The notes beneath the pieces were generated by a model. It worked only from the letters and a program-made list of their open reading frames with translations, did not search any database and was not told the origin of the DNA. Position numbers and translations under genes: made by a program. From Stutzerimonas xanthomarina (GTDB taxonomy: Bacteria > Pseudomonadota > Gammaproteobacteria > Pseudomonadales > Pseudomonadaceae): a stretch of 64,000 bases of DNA. Shown here piece after piece: positions 23,372-32,955 of the stretch (its first letter is position 1; every line of letters begins with the position of its first letter). The stretch spans positions 1 through 64,000 of the forward strand of contig NZ_RHQM01000018.1 in the NCBI RefSeq assembly GCF_003935375.1, in the 5' to 3' direction.

Positions 23372-24175
23372 TCAGCTCAGCCGCATCAGCCGTGCCCAGT
23401 GTGCAGGGGTAAGTCCATAGGCTTGTTTGAAGTGGCGACTCATGTGGCTCTGGTCGTTAAACCCCGAAACGAGTGCGGCGTCGGCCACTGATATCCCGTT
23501 CGAAAGCAACCGCCGAACATGATCTAGGCGACGTAACGTCAGGTAACGGTATGGGCTGGTGCCATACAGGGCGCGAAAATCGCGCGACAGGTTCCAGCGA
23601 TCCCGGCCGGAAACCCGCTCGAGTTCGTCAAGGCTGAGAGCTCCATCCAGATGATGGTGCATGTACTCCCGAGCCAGTTCGGCGGCGCGGAAGTCGGCTC
23701 GTCGTCGATTGACTCTTTTCCCGGCTACGACGGACATGACCTGGGCCAGGTCAAACAGCGCATCCTGCTGCTCCAACTCTTCTATCGGGTTGTCCAGGCA
23801 AGACAGCAGCGCCCAGACGACACGCCGCAAGCGTGGATCACGGGATATCCCGTCATTGATGAAAGGCAATGGCTGCCCACCGAGCGGCCCCTGCAGCATC
23901 GCAGGCTGGATATAGATTATCCGGTACCGAAAACCCGCCTCGCTCCCCGCCTCGCCGTCGTGCAGCTCGTCGGGATACACCACGAAGGTATTTCCAGGGA
24001 GACTGTAGCGGGCGCTCTTGCGGTAGTTGAAACGGTGCACGCCGGCGAGCGTACAGCCGATCGCATAAGTGTCATGCCTGTGGGGAGCGTAACCGTAGCC
24101 ACTGAAGTAGGCCTCAAGCCGCTCAAGGGGGCCAGGCTCGTCAGGGCGCCGTATCCAATCGTTATTGCCCTTCAT
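23372..24175 (-). CDS. AraC-family transcriptional regulator upstream of azlCD
   Basis: This 267-aa protein has an N-terminal cupin-type sensing domain (HRHDTYAIGCTLAGVHRFNY; VVYPDELHDGEAG) and a C-terminal AraC helix-turn-helix pair (LDELERVSGRDRWNLSRDF; VADAALVSGFNDQSHMSRHFKQAYG). The order regulator > azlC > azlD on one strand points to control of the exporter, probably by an amino acid (inference). The ATG at 24175 follows GGGAG; an in-frame start 21 codons earlier is unlikely. The penicillin-binding protein gene is divergent, 193 bp away. Confidence 0.92.
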   Translation of the reverse strand: MKGNNDWIRRPDEPGPLERLEAYFSGYGYAPHRHDTYAIGCTLAGVHRFNYRKSARYSLPGNTFVVYPDELHDGEAGSEAGFRYRIIYIQPAMLQGPLGGQPLPFINDGISRDPRLRRVVWALLSCLDNPIEELEQQDALFDLAQVMSVVAGKRVNRRRADFRAAELAREYMHHHLDGALSLDELERVSGRDRWNLSRDFRALYGTSPYRYLTLRRLDHVRRLLSNGISVADAALVSGFNDQSHMSRHFKQAYGLTPAHWARLMRLS

Positions 24176-24368
24176 TACTACTCCCAAGCCCCGAACGATG
24201 CACGTCTCACAGTAGCGGTCCACAGCTACGACGAGCAACTCACCAAGCGCCCCACCGCCTCCGCTTCAAGGCTCGTGCTTGAGCCGCTCCGTTCGTCAAA
24301 CCGCCATCGCTTAAGCCGTGTGGGCGAACTATGCTTGCCGTAGAGCACTGCTAGGAAGCCAGGCACAC

Positions 24369-27300
24369 ATGGGCGCAGTATGGCGGTCCGACAAGACATC
24401 CCAGGATGGGCGTAACAAGCGCGCCCCTTCCCCCAAATCATCCCGCACATCAGCTAAAGGCCGTCGCAAGACGGCACGCCGATTGGCGCTGCTCGTCGGC
24501 ATTTCGCTGCTGGCAGGCGGTGGCTATCTCGGTTGGCAGGAGCTGGACAGCGCCCGGTGGCAATCGCATTGGTTAAGCCGCTATGCGGCCGATCTGGATT
24601 ACGTGGTCAAACCCGGGCCGAGCCCACGCATTCAATTCCCAGAAGACGGCCCGTTCGACCGCCGCCTGGGCTACGTCGATCTGCCGCGCTTCATTCAACA
24701 GCTGTCACAGCGCAACTTCAGAATCGAGGAGCAGGCACGCTTCTCGCGGGCACTGCTGGACTACACCCACCGCGGGTTCTTTCCGCCGTACCCCGAGGAT
24801 TCCCAGGCCGGGTTGACCATCAACGACTGCCGCGGCGTGCCGATCTACACCAACAGCTATCCACGCCAGTATTACGAGCGCTTCGAGGACATCCCGCCGC
24901 TGGTGGTGATGAGCCTGTTGTTCATCGAGGACCGTGGCCTGCTGGACGCCAGCCGCCCCCACGCCAACCCGGCGGTGGACTGGCCGCGCTTCACCAAGGC
25001 GGCGATCAGCCAGCTGGAGAAGCGCCTCGGCCTGAGCGGCCAGGCCGCCGGCGGCAGCACCCTGGCCACCCAGGTCGAGAAGTATCGGCATTCGCCCGAA
25101 GGCCGCACCGGCGATCCGCAGGAAAAGATCCGGCAGATGATCTCCGCCAGCGTGCGTACCTATCGCGAGGGTCCGCAGACCCTGGCCACCCGTCAGCGCA
25201 TCGTGCGCGACTACCTCAACAGCGTGCCGCTCTCGGCGGCGCCCGGGCACGGTGAAGTGCATGGCATCGCAGATGGCTTGCGGCTGTGGTTCGGCGCCGA
25301 CTTCCGTGAAGTCAATCGCCTGCTCGATCCACGCAGCGCCGACGAGGTCGATGCGCAGGCGCGCGGTCTGGCGCTGCGTCAGGTGCTGTCGCTGCTGATC
25401 GCACAGCGGCGCCCGTCGTACTACCTGGGTGCCGGTCGCGAGGAAATGGCTACGCTGACCGACAGTCACATCCGCCTGCTGGCCAACGGCGGCATCATCG
25501 ATGCCGGCCTGCGCGACGCAGCGCTGGGCCAGCGCATCCTCGGACAAAGCCCGAGTCGCGACTCGGCGATCCGTCAGGTGGAAGCCACCAAGGGCATCAC
25601 CGTCGCGCGCATGCGTCTGGCCGGGCTGCTCGGCTTGCCGCTGTACGACCTGGATCGCCTGGACCTCACCGCCAGCACGCCGCTGCAGGGTGATCTGCAG
25701 GCACAGATCAGCGAGTACCTGGTGCACCTGGCCGATCCCGCTTTCGCTGAAACGGTCGGGCTGTTTGGTGATCGCATGCTGTCCCCGGAGAAGACCGCCG
25801 CCGTGCGTTACAGCTTCACGCTGTTCGAGCGCGGCGAGGAAGGCTTCCAGGTGCGGGTGCAGACCGACAATACCAACCAGCCGTTCGACATCAACGAGGG
25901 CAGCAAGCTGGAGCTGGGCTCGACCGCCAAGCTGCGCGTGCTGACCACCTATCTTGAGGTTATCGCCGAGCTGCACCAGCGCTACTCGGACCTCACCCCA
26001 GGCGAGCTGCGCAAGATCGACACCAAGGCCAATCTAAGCCGCTGGGCCATCGATTACCTGGCCACGCACAGCGACCGCAGCCTGGAGCGCATGCTCGACG
26101 CAGCCCTGGATCGGCGCTACTCGGCCAGCCCCGCCGAACGCTTCTTCACCGGCGCCGGCATGCACCGCTTCGGCAACTTCCGCCGTGAAGACGACGGGCG
26201 CATCCCCACCGTACGCGAATCGCTGCGCGAATCAATCAATCTACCCTTCGTACGGCTGATGCGTGATCTGGTGAGTTACAGCACCTACGAAACCATCAAC
26301 AGTGCCGAGCTGCTGGGTGACGACAAGGACCCGCGCCGCCAGGAATACCTGACCCGCTTCGCTGATCGCGAGGGCTCGGTATTCCTGCAACGTTTCTGGA
26401 AGAAGTACCGCAACAAGAGCGCTGAGCAGCGCATCGAAACCTTCCTGCAGGGCATGCGGCCGACACCGGTGCGCCTGGCGGCCGTGCATCGCTACCTGAT
26501 GCCGGATGCCGAGCGGCCGGTCTTCGACAGCTTTCTCAAGCAGCATCTGCCGGATGCCGATCTCAACGACAAGAAGCTGGATGCGCTCTACACCCGCTAT
26601 GGCCCAGGCGCCTACAGCCTGCCCGATCAGGCCTACATCGCCCGCACGCACCCGCTGGACCTCTGGTTGCTCGGCTACCTGATCGCCCACCCGCAGGCAA
26701 CGCTCTCCGAAGTGGTCGCCGACAGCCGCGCGCAGCGCCAGGAAGTCTATGGCTGGCTGTTCCGCAGCCGGCACAAGAGCGCGCGCGACAGCCGGATTCG
26801 CATCATGCTGGAGGTCGAGGCCTTCACCGACATCCATCGCCGCTGGCAGCGGCTGGGCTATCCGTTCGACAACCTGGTGCCTTCGCTGGCGACCGCGCTG
26901 GGTAGTTCCGGTGATCGACCGGCCGCGCTGGCCGAGCTGATGGGCATCATCCTCAACGATGGTGTTCGCCTGCCCAGCGTGCGCATCGACAACCTGCACT
27001 TCGCTCAGGGCACGCCCTATGAAACCCGCATGGGCCTGGTCGCCGGGACCGGCAAGCGGGTGATGCCGGTCGAAGTCGCCAGGGCGCTGCAGGATGCGCT
27101 GGCCAATGTCGTCGAAGGCGGTACTGCGCGGCGCCTGCAAGGCAGTTTCGTGCAGCAGGACGGCAGCGCTTTGCGAATGGGCGGCAAGACGGGCACCGGT
27201 GACAACCGCATCCAGAGCGTCGGCGCTGGCGGCCGGCTGATCAGCTCGCTGGCGCTGAACCGCACCGCCACCTTCGTCTTCTATCTCGGGCCCAATCACT

Positions 27301-27488
27301 TCGGCACGCTGACGGCCTATGTACCGGGACGCGCCGCCGACAGCTTCCGCTTTACCTCAGCGCTGCCCGTGCAGACGCTCAAGGGCATGGCGCCCATCCT
27401 CCAGCCTTACCTGCAAGGCCAGAACACGCTGTGCCGACCGGAAAACCTGCCGGCACTGACCAGCGGCATGCTTTCGGCCGAAAAGTGA
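24369..27488 (+). CDS. Atypical class A penicillin-binding protein (GT51 plus transpeptidase-like)
   Basis: The 1039-aa protein has a basic cytoplasmic tail, one membrane helix (about 36-54), a GT51 glycosyltransferase region (FIEDRGLL near 180; GGSTLATQVEKY near 235) and a penicillin-binding fold with STAKLR (near 518), RESINLPF (near 620) and GGKTGTGD (near 938). These are the SxxK, SxN and KTG motifs, so peptidoglycan polymerisation and crosslinking are expected. The GT51 motifs depart from the classical EDxxFxxHxG and GGSTITQQ forms, and the protein is longer than PBP1a/1b. The ATG follows AGGAAG; an upstream GTG in frame lacks a ribosome binding site. It appears monocistronic. Confidence 0.88.
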   Translation: MGAVWRSDKTSQDGRNKRAPSPKSSRTSAKGRRKTARRLALLVGISLLAGGGYLGWQELDSARWQSHWLSRYAADLDYVVKPGPSPRIQFPEDGPFDRRLGYVDLPRFIQQLSQRNFRIEEQARFSRALLDYTHRGFFPPYPEDSQAGLTINDCRGVPIYTNSYPRQYYERFEDIPPLVVMSLLFIEDRGLLDASRPHANPAVDWPRFTKAAISQLEKRLGLSGQAAGGSTLATQVEKYRHSPEGRTGDPQEKIRQMISASVRTYREGPQTLATRQRIVRDYLNSVPLSAAPGHGEVHGIADGLRLWFGADFREVNRLLDPRSADEVDAQARGLALRQVLSLLIAQRRPSYYLGAGREEMATLTDSHIRLLANGGIIDAGLRDAALGQRILGQSPSRDSAIRQVEATKGITVARMRLAGLLGLPLYDLDRLDLTASTPLQGDLQAQISEYLVHLADPAFAETVGLFGDRMLSPEKTAAVRYSFTLFERGEEGFQVRVQTDNTNQPFDINEGSKLELGSTAKLRVLTTYLEVIAELHQRYSDLTPGELRKIDTKANLSRWAIDYLATHSDRSLERMLDAALDRRYSASPAERFFTGAGMHRFGNFRREDDGRIPTVRESLRESINLPFVRLMRDLVSYSTYETINSAELLGDDKDPRRQEYLTRFADREGSVFLQRFWKKYRNKSAEQRIETFLQGMRPTPVRLAAVHRYLMPDAERPVFDSFLKQHLPDADLNDKKLDALYTRYGPGAYSLPDQAYIARTHPLDLWLLGYLIAHPQATLSEVVADSRAQRQEVYGWLFRSRHKSARDSRIRIMLEVEAFTDIHRRWQRLGYPFDNLVPSLATALGSSGDRPAALAELMGIILNDGVRLPSVRIDNLHFAQGTPYETRMGLVAGTGKRVMPVEVARALQDALANVVEGGTARRLQGSFVQQDGSALRMGGKTGTGDNRIQSVGAGGRLISSLALNRTATFVFYLGPNHFGTLTAYVPGRAADSFRFTSALPVQTLKGMAPILQPYLQGQNTLCRPENLPALTSGMLSAEK

Positions 27489-27672
27489 TCCCCTAACGCC
27501 CGCATCGGTGCCCTTCCCGGCGCCGATTTCGGCGCACGCACCGGCAAAAACTGGACGTAATCCGAATTCGTTTGCGACGCTTCGCCTGATTGCCTGTCGA
27601 ATACCCCGGTCCTGGAACCAATCTGGAGTGCACACCTGATTGCCGAACTGATCGGCCATAACGGGAAACGTC

Positions 27673-28770
27673 ATGATCGAAGGGATACTGCTGCTCACCA
27701 CGGGACTCTTTGTGCTCGTCACACTCCTGCCGCTGTGGCGGCATCGCGCCTGGTGGGTGCGCGTATGGGAGTTTCCGCGCCTGCAACTCGGCGCGCTGCT
27801 GGTCGCCCTGCTCGTCGCTCAAGGCATGCTGCTCGACTACAGCCAGCCGTGGCATTACCTGATCTCTGCCTTGGCCGGCGCCTGTCTGGCCTACCAGCTC
27901 GCATGGGTCGTGCCCTACACACGCCCCTGGCGCAACGAGGTGCGCCGGGCGGAGGCAGATGCCGCAGGGCCGCGCATCCGGGTGATGTCATCCAATGTGC
28001 TGGGGCCGAACCGACAGTCCGATCGGCTGCTGGCGCTGGTTCGCGAGTATCGCCCGGACGTTCTGGTCACGCTTGAATCGGACCGGTGGTGGGAAACGCA
28101 GCTCGAGCAAGTCGCCGAGCAATACCCGCACAGCATCCGCTGCCCGCTGGACAACCTCTACGGCATGCATGTCTTTTCACGTCTGCCGCTGGAAGAGCCG
28201 GAGCTGTGCTTTCTGGTGGAGAACGACGTGCCCTCCATACATGCCCGGGTGCGTGTCAGCGACGAGCTCGCGGTGCGCATGCACTTTCTGCATCCGGCAC
28301 CGCCCAGCCCGACCGAAAACGAGGAATCCACCGAGCGCGACGCAGAGCTATTGATGGTCGCCAGGAGCATCCAGGACAGCGATGACCCGATCATCGTCAG
28401 CGGTGACCTCAATGATGTCGCCTGGTCGCCCACCACGCGCCTGTTCCGCAAGATCAGCGGACTGCTCGATCCACGGGTCGGCCGCGGCATGTACAACACT
28501 TTCCATGCCCATCACTGGTTTCTGCGCTGGCCGCTGGATCACTTCTTTCACAGCGCGCATTTCCGCTTCATCCGCATGCTGCGGCTGCCTGATATCGGCT
28601 CCGACCATTTCCCGGTGTTCATCGAGTTGCAGTACGACCCCAAGCACACTGAAGAACAACATGGCCTCGAAGCCGACCGCGAGGACGAACAGGAGGCCGA
28701 GGAAACCATCGACGAGGAGCCCGTCACCCCGGGCGAGGTGCCGCAGCCTGCAGCCGGCCCGCGACGCTGA
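27673..28770 (+). CDS. Membrane-anchored endonuclease/exonuclease/phosphatase family protein
   Basis: This 365-aa protein has two or three N-terminal membrane helices (about 2-85) and an EEP domain (about 100-320) with RVMSSNVLGPNRQ, the Asn/Glu pair VLVTLESDRWW, the catalytic GDLNDV and the terminal GSDHFPV. EEP enzymes hydrolyse phosphodiesters or phosphomonoesters; the substrate here is unknown. The C-terminal tail (about 325-365) is acidic, then Pro-rich. The glycogen phosphorylase gene follows after 75 bp. Confidence 0.9.
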   Translation: MIEGILLLTTGLFVLVTLLPLWRHRAWWVRVWEFPRLQLGALLVALLVAQGMLLDYSQPWHYLISALAGACLAYQLAWVVPYTRPWRNEVRRAEADAAGPRIRVMSSNVLGPNRQSDRLLALVREYRPDVLVTLESDRWWETQLEQVAEQYPHSIRCPLDNLYGMHVFSRLPLEEPELCFLVENDVPSIHARVRVSDELAVRMHFLHPAPPSPTENEESTERDAELLMVARSIQDSDDPIIVSGDLNDVAWSPTTRLFRKISGLLDPRVGRGMYNTFHAHHWFLRWPLDHFFHSAHFRFIRMLRLPDIGSDHFPVFIELQYDPKHTEEQHGLEADREDEQEAEETIDEEPVTPGEVPQPAAGPRR

Positions 28771-28845
28771 GCCGCCAGCCATCTGCCGCGGCGATCGGCC
28801 TATGCTGGAAAACACCGTGCGCCCAGTTCAGACGAGAGAGCCCGC

Positions 28846-31371
28846 ATGACGCCTGCATCCGAACGCCCCGCCATCACCCCGGAAACCCTGCGCCAGCTCG
28901 CCTTTGACCAGTCCATCCGCTGGACCAGCCAGAACGATGACCTGTGGCAGCTGATCGATAACGACCTGTGGCAGCTCACGCGCAATCCCAGCCTGGTGCT
29001 CAGCACGGTGCCGCTGCAGAAGCTGGAAGCACTGCTGCAGCGCGCTGAATGCCATCGTCTGGTGGAGGGCATCGTCGAAGCTCAGCAGGCACGCCTGGAG
29101 CGGGCGACCTGGTTCGCCAGTCAAAGTCACGGTGACCAGAGTTACAGCGAACAACTCGCGCGCGTCGCCTATTTCTCCATGGAGTACATGCTCAGCGAGG
29201 CGCTGCCCATCTACTCCGGCGGGCTCGGCAATGTCGCCGGCGACCAGCTCAAGGCCGCCAACGACCTCGGCGTGCCGATAACCGCAGTAGGCATGCTCTG
29301 GCAGCACGGCTATTTTCGCCAGAGCATCGGCCCGGATGGTCGCCAGCAGGCACTCTACCCGGTCAATGACACCCGGCAGATGCCCATCGAACCGCTGCTC
29401 GACGCCAGCGGAACAGCATTGCGTTTCGCGATCCAGCTGCCCGGCGTGCAGATCTGGCTGCGCGGCTGGCAGGCCAGGGTCGGCCGCCACCGCCTGCTCC
29501 TGCTGGACACCAACGACCCTGCCAACCCGCCCATCGCGCGACTGATCACCAGCGAACTCTACGGCGGCGACAACGAAATGCGTCTGCGCCAGGAGCTGGT
29601 GCTGGGCATCGGCGGCTGGCGGCTGCTCGAAGCCGCCGGCCTGCAGGCCGACGTGCTTCACCTGAACGACGGCCACGCCGCCTTCGCCGTCCTGGAACGC
29701 GCCCGCAGTTACATGGCCAGGGAGCGCGTGTCGTTCGAAGTGGCGCTGCAAGCAACCCGCGCAGGCAATCTGTTCACGACCCATACGCCCGTCGAAGCCG
29801 GCTTCGACCACTTTCCGCCGGAGCTGCTGAGCAAATACCTGGAGCGCTATGCCGAGTACGAACTGGGCATCCCGCTGCAGGCGCTGCTGGCCATGGGACG
29901 CAAGCATGTGCACGACCCACACGAGCCATTCAATATGGCCTACCTGGCAACGCGCGGGGCCGGGGCGGTCAACGCCGTCAGCCAGCTGCATGGCCGCACC
30001 AGCCGCTACATCTTTCGCGAGCTTTATCCGCGCTGGCCGCTCGAGTCGGTGCCGGTCGGTCATGTCACCAATGGCATCCACCTGCCGACCTGGGTATCGC
30101 CGGACGCCGAAGCCCACTGGTATGAGCTGCATGGCGATGAGATCCCCTGGCGCGGCACCGACCAGGCTTCCGTGGACGATCTTCTGGCCCAGGTCGATGA
30201 CCGCTGGCTGTGGCAGATCCGCCAGCATGCCCGTGGCGAACTGCTCAGCTTCGTACGCAGCCACCTGGCCCGCAGCCTCGCGGTGCACGGCGCCTCGCCT
30301 GCGGAGATCGAATTCGCCGGCTCGCGCCTGCACCCGCAACGGCTGACGCTCGGCTTTGCCAGGCGCTTCGCCGCCTACAAACGCCCCAACCTGCTGCTGC
30401 AGGACCCGGAGCGGCTGGCGCGCCTCCTCACCCATCGCGATCACCCGGTGCAGCTGCTGGTTGCCGGCAAGGCGCACCCCGCCGATCGCGCCGGCCAGGC
30501 GCTGCTCAGCGAATGGCAGCAGTTCGCCGCGCGCCCCGATATTGCCGGCCACGTGGTTTTTCTCGAGGACTACGACATGCGTATTGCCCGGCACATGGTG
30601 CAGGGCGTGGATGTCTGGCTGAATACTCCCCGCCGCCCGTGGGAAGCCAGTGGCACCAGCGGCATGAAGGTCCTGGCCAACGGTGGGCTGAATCTTTCGC
30701 AGCTCGACGGCTGGTGGGCCGAAGCCTATGCCGCCGACCTCGGCTGGGCGGTCGGCGACGGCCTGGAGCACGAACCCGAACACGATGCCGCGGACGCCGA
30801 ACAGCTGTATCGGCTACTCGAAGAGCAAGTCGTGCCCTGCTTCTACCAGCGCGACCAGCAGGACATCCCCACCGCCTGGGTGAAACGCATGCGCCGCAGC
30901 ATGAGTGCTCTGGTGGAACGCTTTTCCGCCGACCGAACAGTGCGTGAATACACCGAGCGCTATTACCTACCGCTGTCCGGCAGCTACCGACAGCGCTGCG
31001 CGGATGGTTCTGCGTTGGCCAGCGAGATGTTGCGCCGAATCACCAGCCTGCGCAGTTACTGGCACGAACTGGCCTTCGAACAGTTTGAGTGGCGGCGCGA
31101 GGGCGATGCCCAGCACATTGAGGCTCGCCTGCACCTCGGCCGAATCGAACCGGAGCAGATAGCCGTGCAGCTGTTCGCCGAATCGCAGGGAGCGGAGCCG
31201 GCCAACGCCCACACGTTGCAACTCCAGCACCACGAAGGCTCATACGCCACCTTCCGGATTGAGCTGAGCACCCAGCGCCCTGAGGCCGACTACACCGCAC
31301 GGGTCGTCCCCAGCCCCGCGCTGGGCCTGGCGGTGCCGCTGGAGCTGCCGCTCATCCTCTGGCAGCGATGA
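28846..31371 (+). CDS. glgP: Alpha-glucan (glycogen/maltodextrin) phosphorylase
   Basis: The 841-aa protein belongs to GT35, which releases glucose 1-phosphate from alpha-1,4-glucans using PLP as cofactor. Seen: VAYFSMEYMLSEALPIYSGGLG near 110, LNDGHAAF near 275, THTPVEAGFDHF near 315, and the PLP-lysine region WEASGTSGMKVLANGGLN with Lys near residue 607. It is the shorter, divergent alpha-glucan phosphorylase type rather than the E. coli MalP type. No other glycogen genes are in the window. Its ATG follows GAGAGAGCC. Confidence 0.93.
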   Translation: MTPASERPAITPETLRQLAFDQSIRWTSQNDDLWQLIDNDLWQLTRNPSLVLSTVPLQKLEALLQRAECHRLVEGIVEAQQARLERATWFASQSHGDQSYSEQLARVAYFSMEYMLSEALPIYSGGLGNVAGDQLKAANDLGVPITAVGMLWQHGYFRQSIGPDGRQQALYPVNDTRQMPIEPLLDASGTALRFAIQLPGVQIWLRGWQARVGRHRLLLLDTNDPANPPIARLITSELYGGDNEMRLRQELVLGIGGWRLLEAAGLQADVLHLNDGHAAFAVLERARSYMARERVSFEVALQATRAGNLFTTHTPVEAGFDHFPPELLSKYLERYAEYELGIPLQALLAMGRKHVHDPHEPFNMAYLATRGAGAVNAVSQLHGRTSRYIFRELYPRWPLESVPVGHVTNGIHLPTWVSPDAEAHWYELHGDEIPWRGTDQASVDDLLAQVDDRWLWQIRQHARGELLSFVRSHLARSLAVHGASPAEIEFAGSRLHPQRLTLGFARRFAAYKRPNLLLQDPERLARLLTHRDHPVQLLVAGKAHPADRAGQALLSEWQQFAARPDIAGHVVFLEDYDMRIARHMVQGVDVWLNTPRRPWEASGTSGMKVLANGGLNLSQLDGWWAEAYAADLGWAVGDGLEHEPEHDAADAEQLYRLLEEQVVPCFYQRDQQDIPTAWVKRMRRSMSALVERFSADRTVREYTERYYLPLSGSYRQRCADGSALASEMLRRITSLRSYWHELAFEQFEWRREGDAQHIEARLHLGRIEPEQIAVQLFAESQGAEPANAHTLQLQHHEGSYATFRIELSTQRPEADYTARVVPSPALGLAVPLELPLILWQR

Positions 31372-31436
31372 ACAGCCGGAACGCTGCCCGCATGCCGCAG
31401 TCATCTATAAACCACCCGCATAGAGGATGCCGCGTC

Positions 31437-31790
31437 ATGATCAAGCAAATGTTCGACAAAACCGCCCCACAGAACGTCCACGGCTGGGAGCGCGCCGCGT
31501 CGCTGGCGGGCGGCCTGGTGATGATGGGCAAGGGGCTACGCCGTGGCGGATTGATCGGGATCGCCGAGCTGGCCATGGGCGGTATGGCGCTGGCTCGTGG
31601 TATCAGCGGTCGTTGCGAGGCCAAGCGCATGCTCGCGGAGATGGAAAGCAAGCCGGCGCTGCCGAGCCAGCGCTATAGCCATATGCCGATGGATTCCGAG
31701 GTGCACAGTTCGGACTTCACCGACGACAGCGTACAAATGCCGGACTCCACCCCCATGGGTAACGAAAGCCGCACCACGCCGCGCGTCTGA
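31437..31790 (+). CDS. Small DUF2892-like protein
   Basis: This 117-aa protein has a central glycine-rich hydrophobic region (about 20-65: ERAASLAGGLVMMGKGLRRGG; IGIAELAMGGMALARGISG) resembling the DUF2892 (YgaP-tail) fold of two helices, then a polar C-terminus. Function is unknown. The ATG follows AGAGGATGCC. It lies 65 bp after glgP and converges with the LysR gene. Confidence 0.75.
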   Translation: MIKQMFDKTAPQNVHGWERAASLAGGLVMMGKGLRRGGLIGIAELAMGGMALARGISGRCEAKRMLAEMESKPALPSQRYSHMPMDSEVHSSDFTDDSVQMPDSTPMGNESRTTPRV

Positions 31791-31860
31791 TAGAGCGGGC
31801 GGCGCCTCGATGATGCGCTGCTCGCTAACAGCCTCTACAAGCGGCAAAAGCGCAGACTTC

Positions 31861-31881
31861 ACGGCGCTCTAGCGGCGCCGT
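31861..31881. terminator. Hairpin between convergent genes
   Basis: ACGGCGC (31861-31867) and GCGCCGT (31875-31881) form a 7-bp GC-rich stem between the DUF2892-like gene and the convergent LysR gene. No T run is present, so terminator function is only suggested by position. Confidence 0.35.
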
Positions 31882-31908
31882 GGCTGCAATGCGGTCAATC
31901 ATCGATAA

Positions 31909-32799
31909 CTACTGGCCCAACAATCGGTCCTGGTTCTGCTGCGCCATTTCCTTCAGGTAATCCCAGGTCGTGCGCATGCGCGCCAGGTCCTTGAACTCGA
32001 TCGGCATCAGCATCCAGAAGGTGCGGGTAAAGCTGACCTCCTCCGGCAGCAGCAGTCGCAGACGTGGATCGGCGTCGGCGGAAAACGCCGGCAGGATCGC
32101 AATCCCCGCCCCCATCGCCACCGCTTCCTGCTGCGCCAGCAGGCTGGTACTGCGCAGGCCGATGGAGCGGGCGTCGGCGATGCCATCGAGAAACAGCAGC
32201 TCCTTGCTGAACAGCAGGTCATCCACGTAGCTGACGAAGCGGTGCTCTGCCAGATCCTCGCGGCTGCGGATCGGCGGGTGTTCGTCGAGATACGCCGGCG
32301 AGGCATACAGCCGCAGCACGTAGTCGGTCAGCCGGGTGATGATGAACGGCCCGCGCTCCGGGCGTTCCAGGGTGATGACGATGTCCGCCTCGTGACGCGA
32401 CAGGCGCACCGCGCGCGGCAGCGCCAGCAGGTCGATGTTCAGGTGCGGATAGCGCCGGCTGAGCCCGGTGAGCTGGCCGGCGAGCATCACCGTGCCGTAA
32501 CCCTCGGTGGCGCCGATGCGTACCTGCCCGGAAAGGCCATCACCCATGCTCGGCAACGAATGCTCGATGGCCACGCTGGCGCTTTCCATCGCTTCCACTC
32601 GCGGCAGCAGGTTGCGCCCGGCTTCGGTGAGCTTGTAGCCACCCGGCTCGCGCAGGAACAGCTGCAGGCCCATGCTTTTTTCCAGCGCCTGCAAACGACG
32701 GGACACGGTGGTGTGGTCCACGGCGAGCCGGCGCGCCGCGGTCGTCAGCCGCCCCGCTCGGGCGACCTCGAGGAAATAGCGCAGATTGTCCCAGTCCAT
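31909..32799 (-). CDS. LysR-family regulator divergent from the valine operon
   Basis: The 296-aa protein starts MDWDNLRYFLEVARAGRLTT with a LysR helix-turn-helix (VDHTTVSRRLQALEKSMG) and continues with an effector domain (VRIGATEGYGTVMLAGQL; GAGIAILPAF). It is divergent from mmsA with 156 bp between them, the classic layout for a LysR regulator acting on the neighbouring operon. P. aeruginosa uses an AraC-type MmsR at mmsAB, so regulation here would be by a different family (family knowledge plus inference). The ATG follows GGAGG; the open frame runs far upstream, but that part is antisense to mmsA. Confidence 0.92.
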   Translation of the reverse strand: MDWDNLRYFLEVARAGRLTTAARRLAVDHTTVSRRLQALEKSMGLQLFLREPGGYKLTEAGRNLLPRVEAMESASVAIEHSLPSMGDGLSGQVRIGATEGYGTVMLAGQLTGLSRRYPHLNIDLLALPRAVRLSRHEADIVITLERPERGPFIITRLTDYVLRLYASPAYLDEHPPIRSREDLAEHRFVSYVDDLLFSKELLFLDGIADARSIGLRSTSLLAQQEAVAMGAGIAILPAFSADADPRLRLLLPEEVSFTRTFWMLMPIEFKDLARMRTTWDYLKEMAQQNQDRLLGQ

Positions 32800-32831
32800 G
32801 GTTGAAGCCTCCATTAGCTCCTGTGCATTTA

Positions 32832-32896
32832 TGCAGAGCGACTCTGCAGTCGATCGCATTGTAATGTGGTTTTTTGCATTGCTACATTCGGTGCAA
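32832..32896. promoter_or_regulatory. Palindromes in the lysR-mmsA divergent promoter region
   Basis: Two inverted repeats lie in the 156-bp gap: TGCAGAG-CGA-CTCTGCA at 32832-32848, perfect 7-bp arms, and TTGCA-N13-TGCAA at 32874-32896. The second has the rough size and spacing of a LysR box. The first falls in the LysR gene leader and could serve autoregulation. Binding is inferred. Confidence 0.4.
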
Positions 32897-32921
32897 CTGG
32901 TCGCAGCCGTCCGCGAGCCAT

Positions 32922-32930
32922 AACAACAAC
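32922..32930 (+). promoter_or_regulatory. CA motif (Crc/Hfq target) before mmsA
   Basis: AACAACAAC lies 25-34 nt before the mmsA ATG, matching the A-rich AAnAAnAA target of Hfq/Crc catabolite repression in pseudomonads. It lies upstream of the GGCGGAGAG ribosome binding site. Confidence 0.6.
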
Positions 32931-32955
32931 AGTGCCTTCTCAGGCGGAGAGCCTT

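Noticed and set aside
28828..30783. A 651-codon minus-strand open frame
   Set aside because: It is antisense to glycogen phosphorylase, which has the PLP-lysine motif and proper length.
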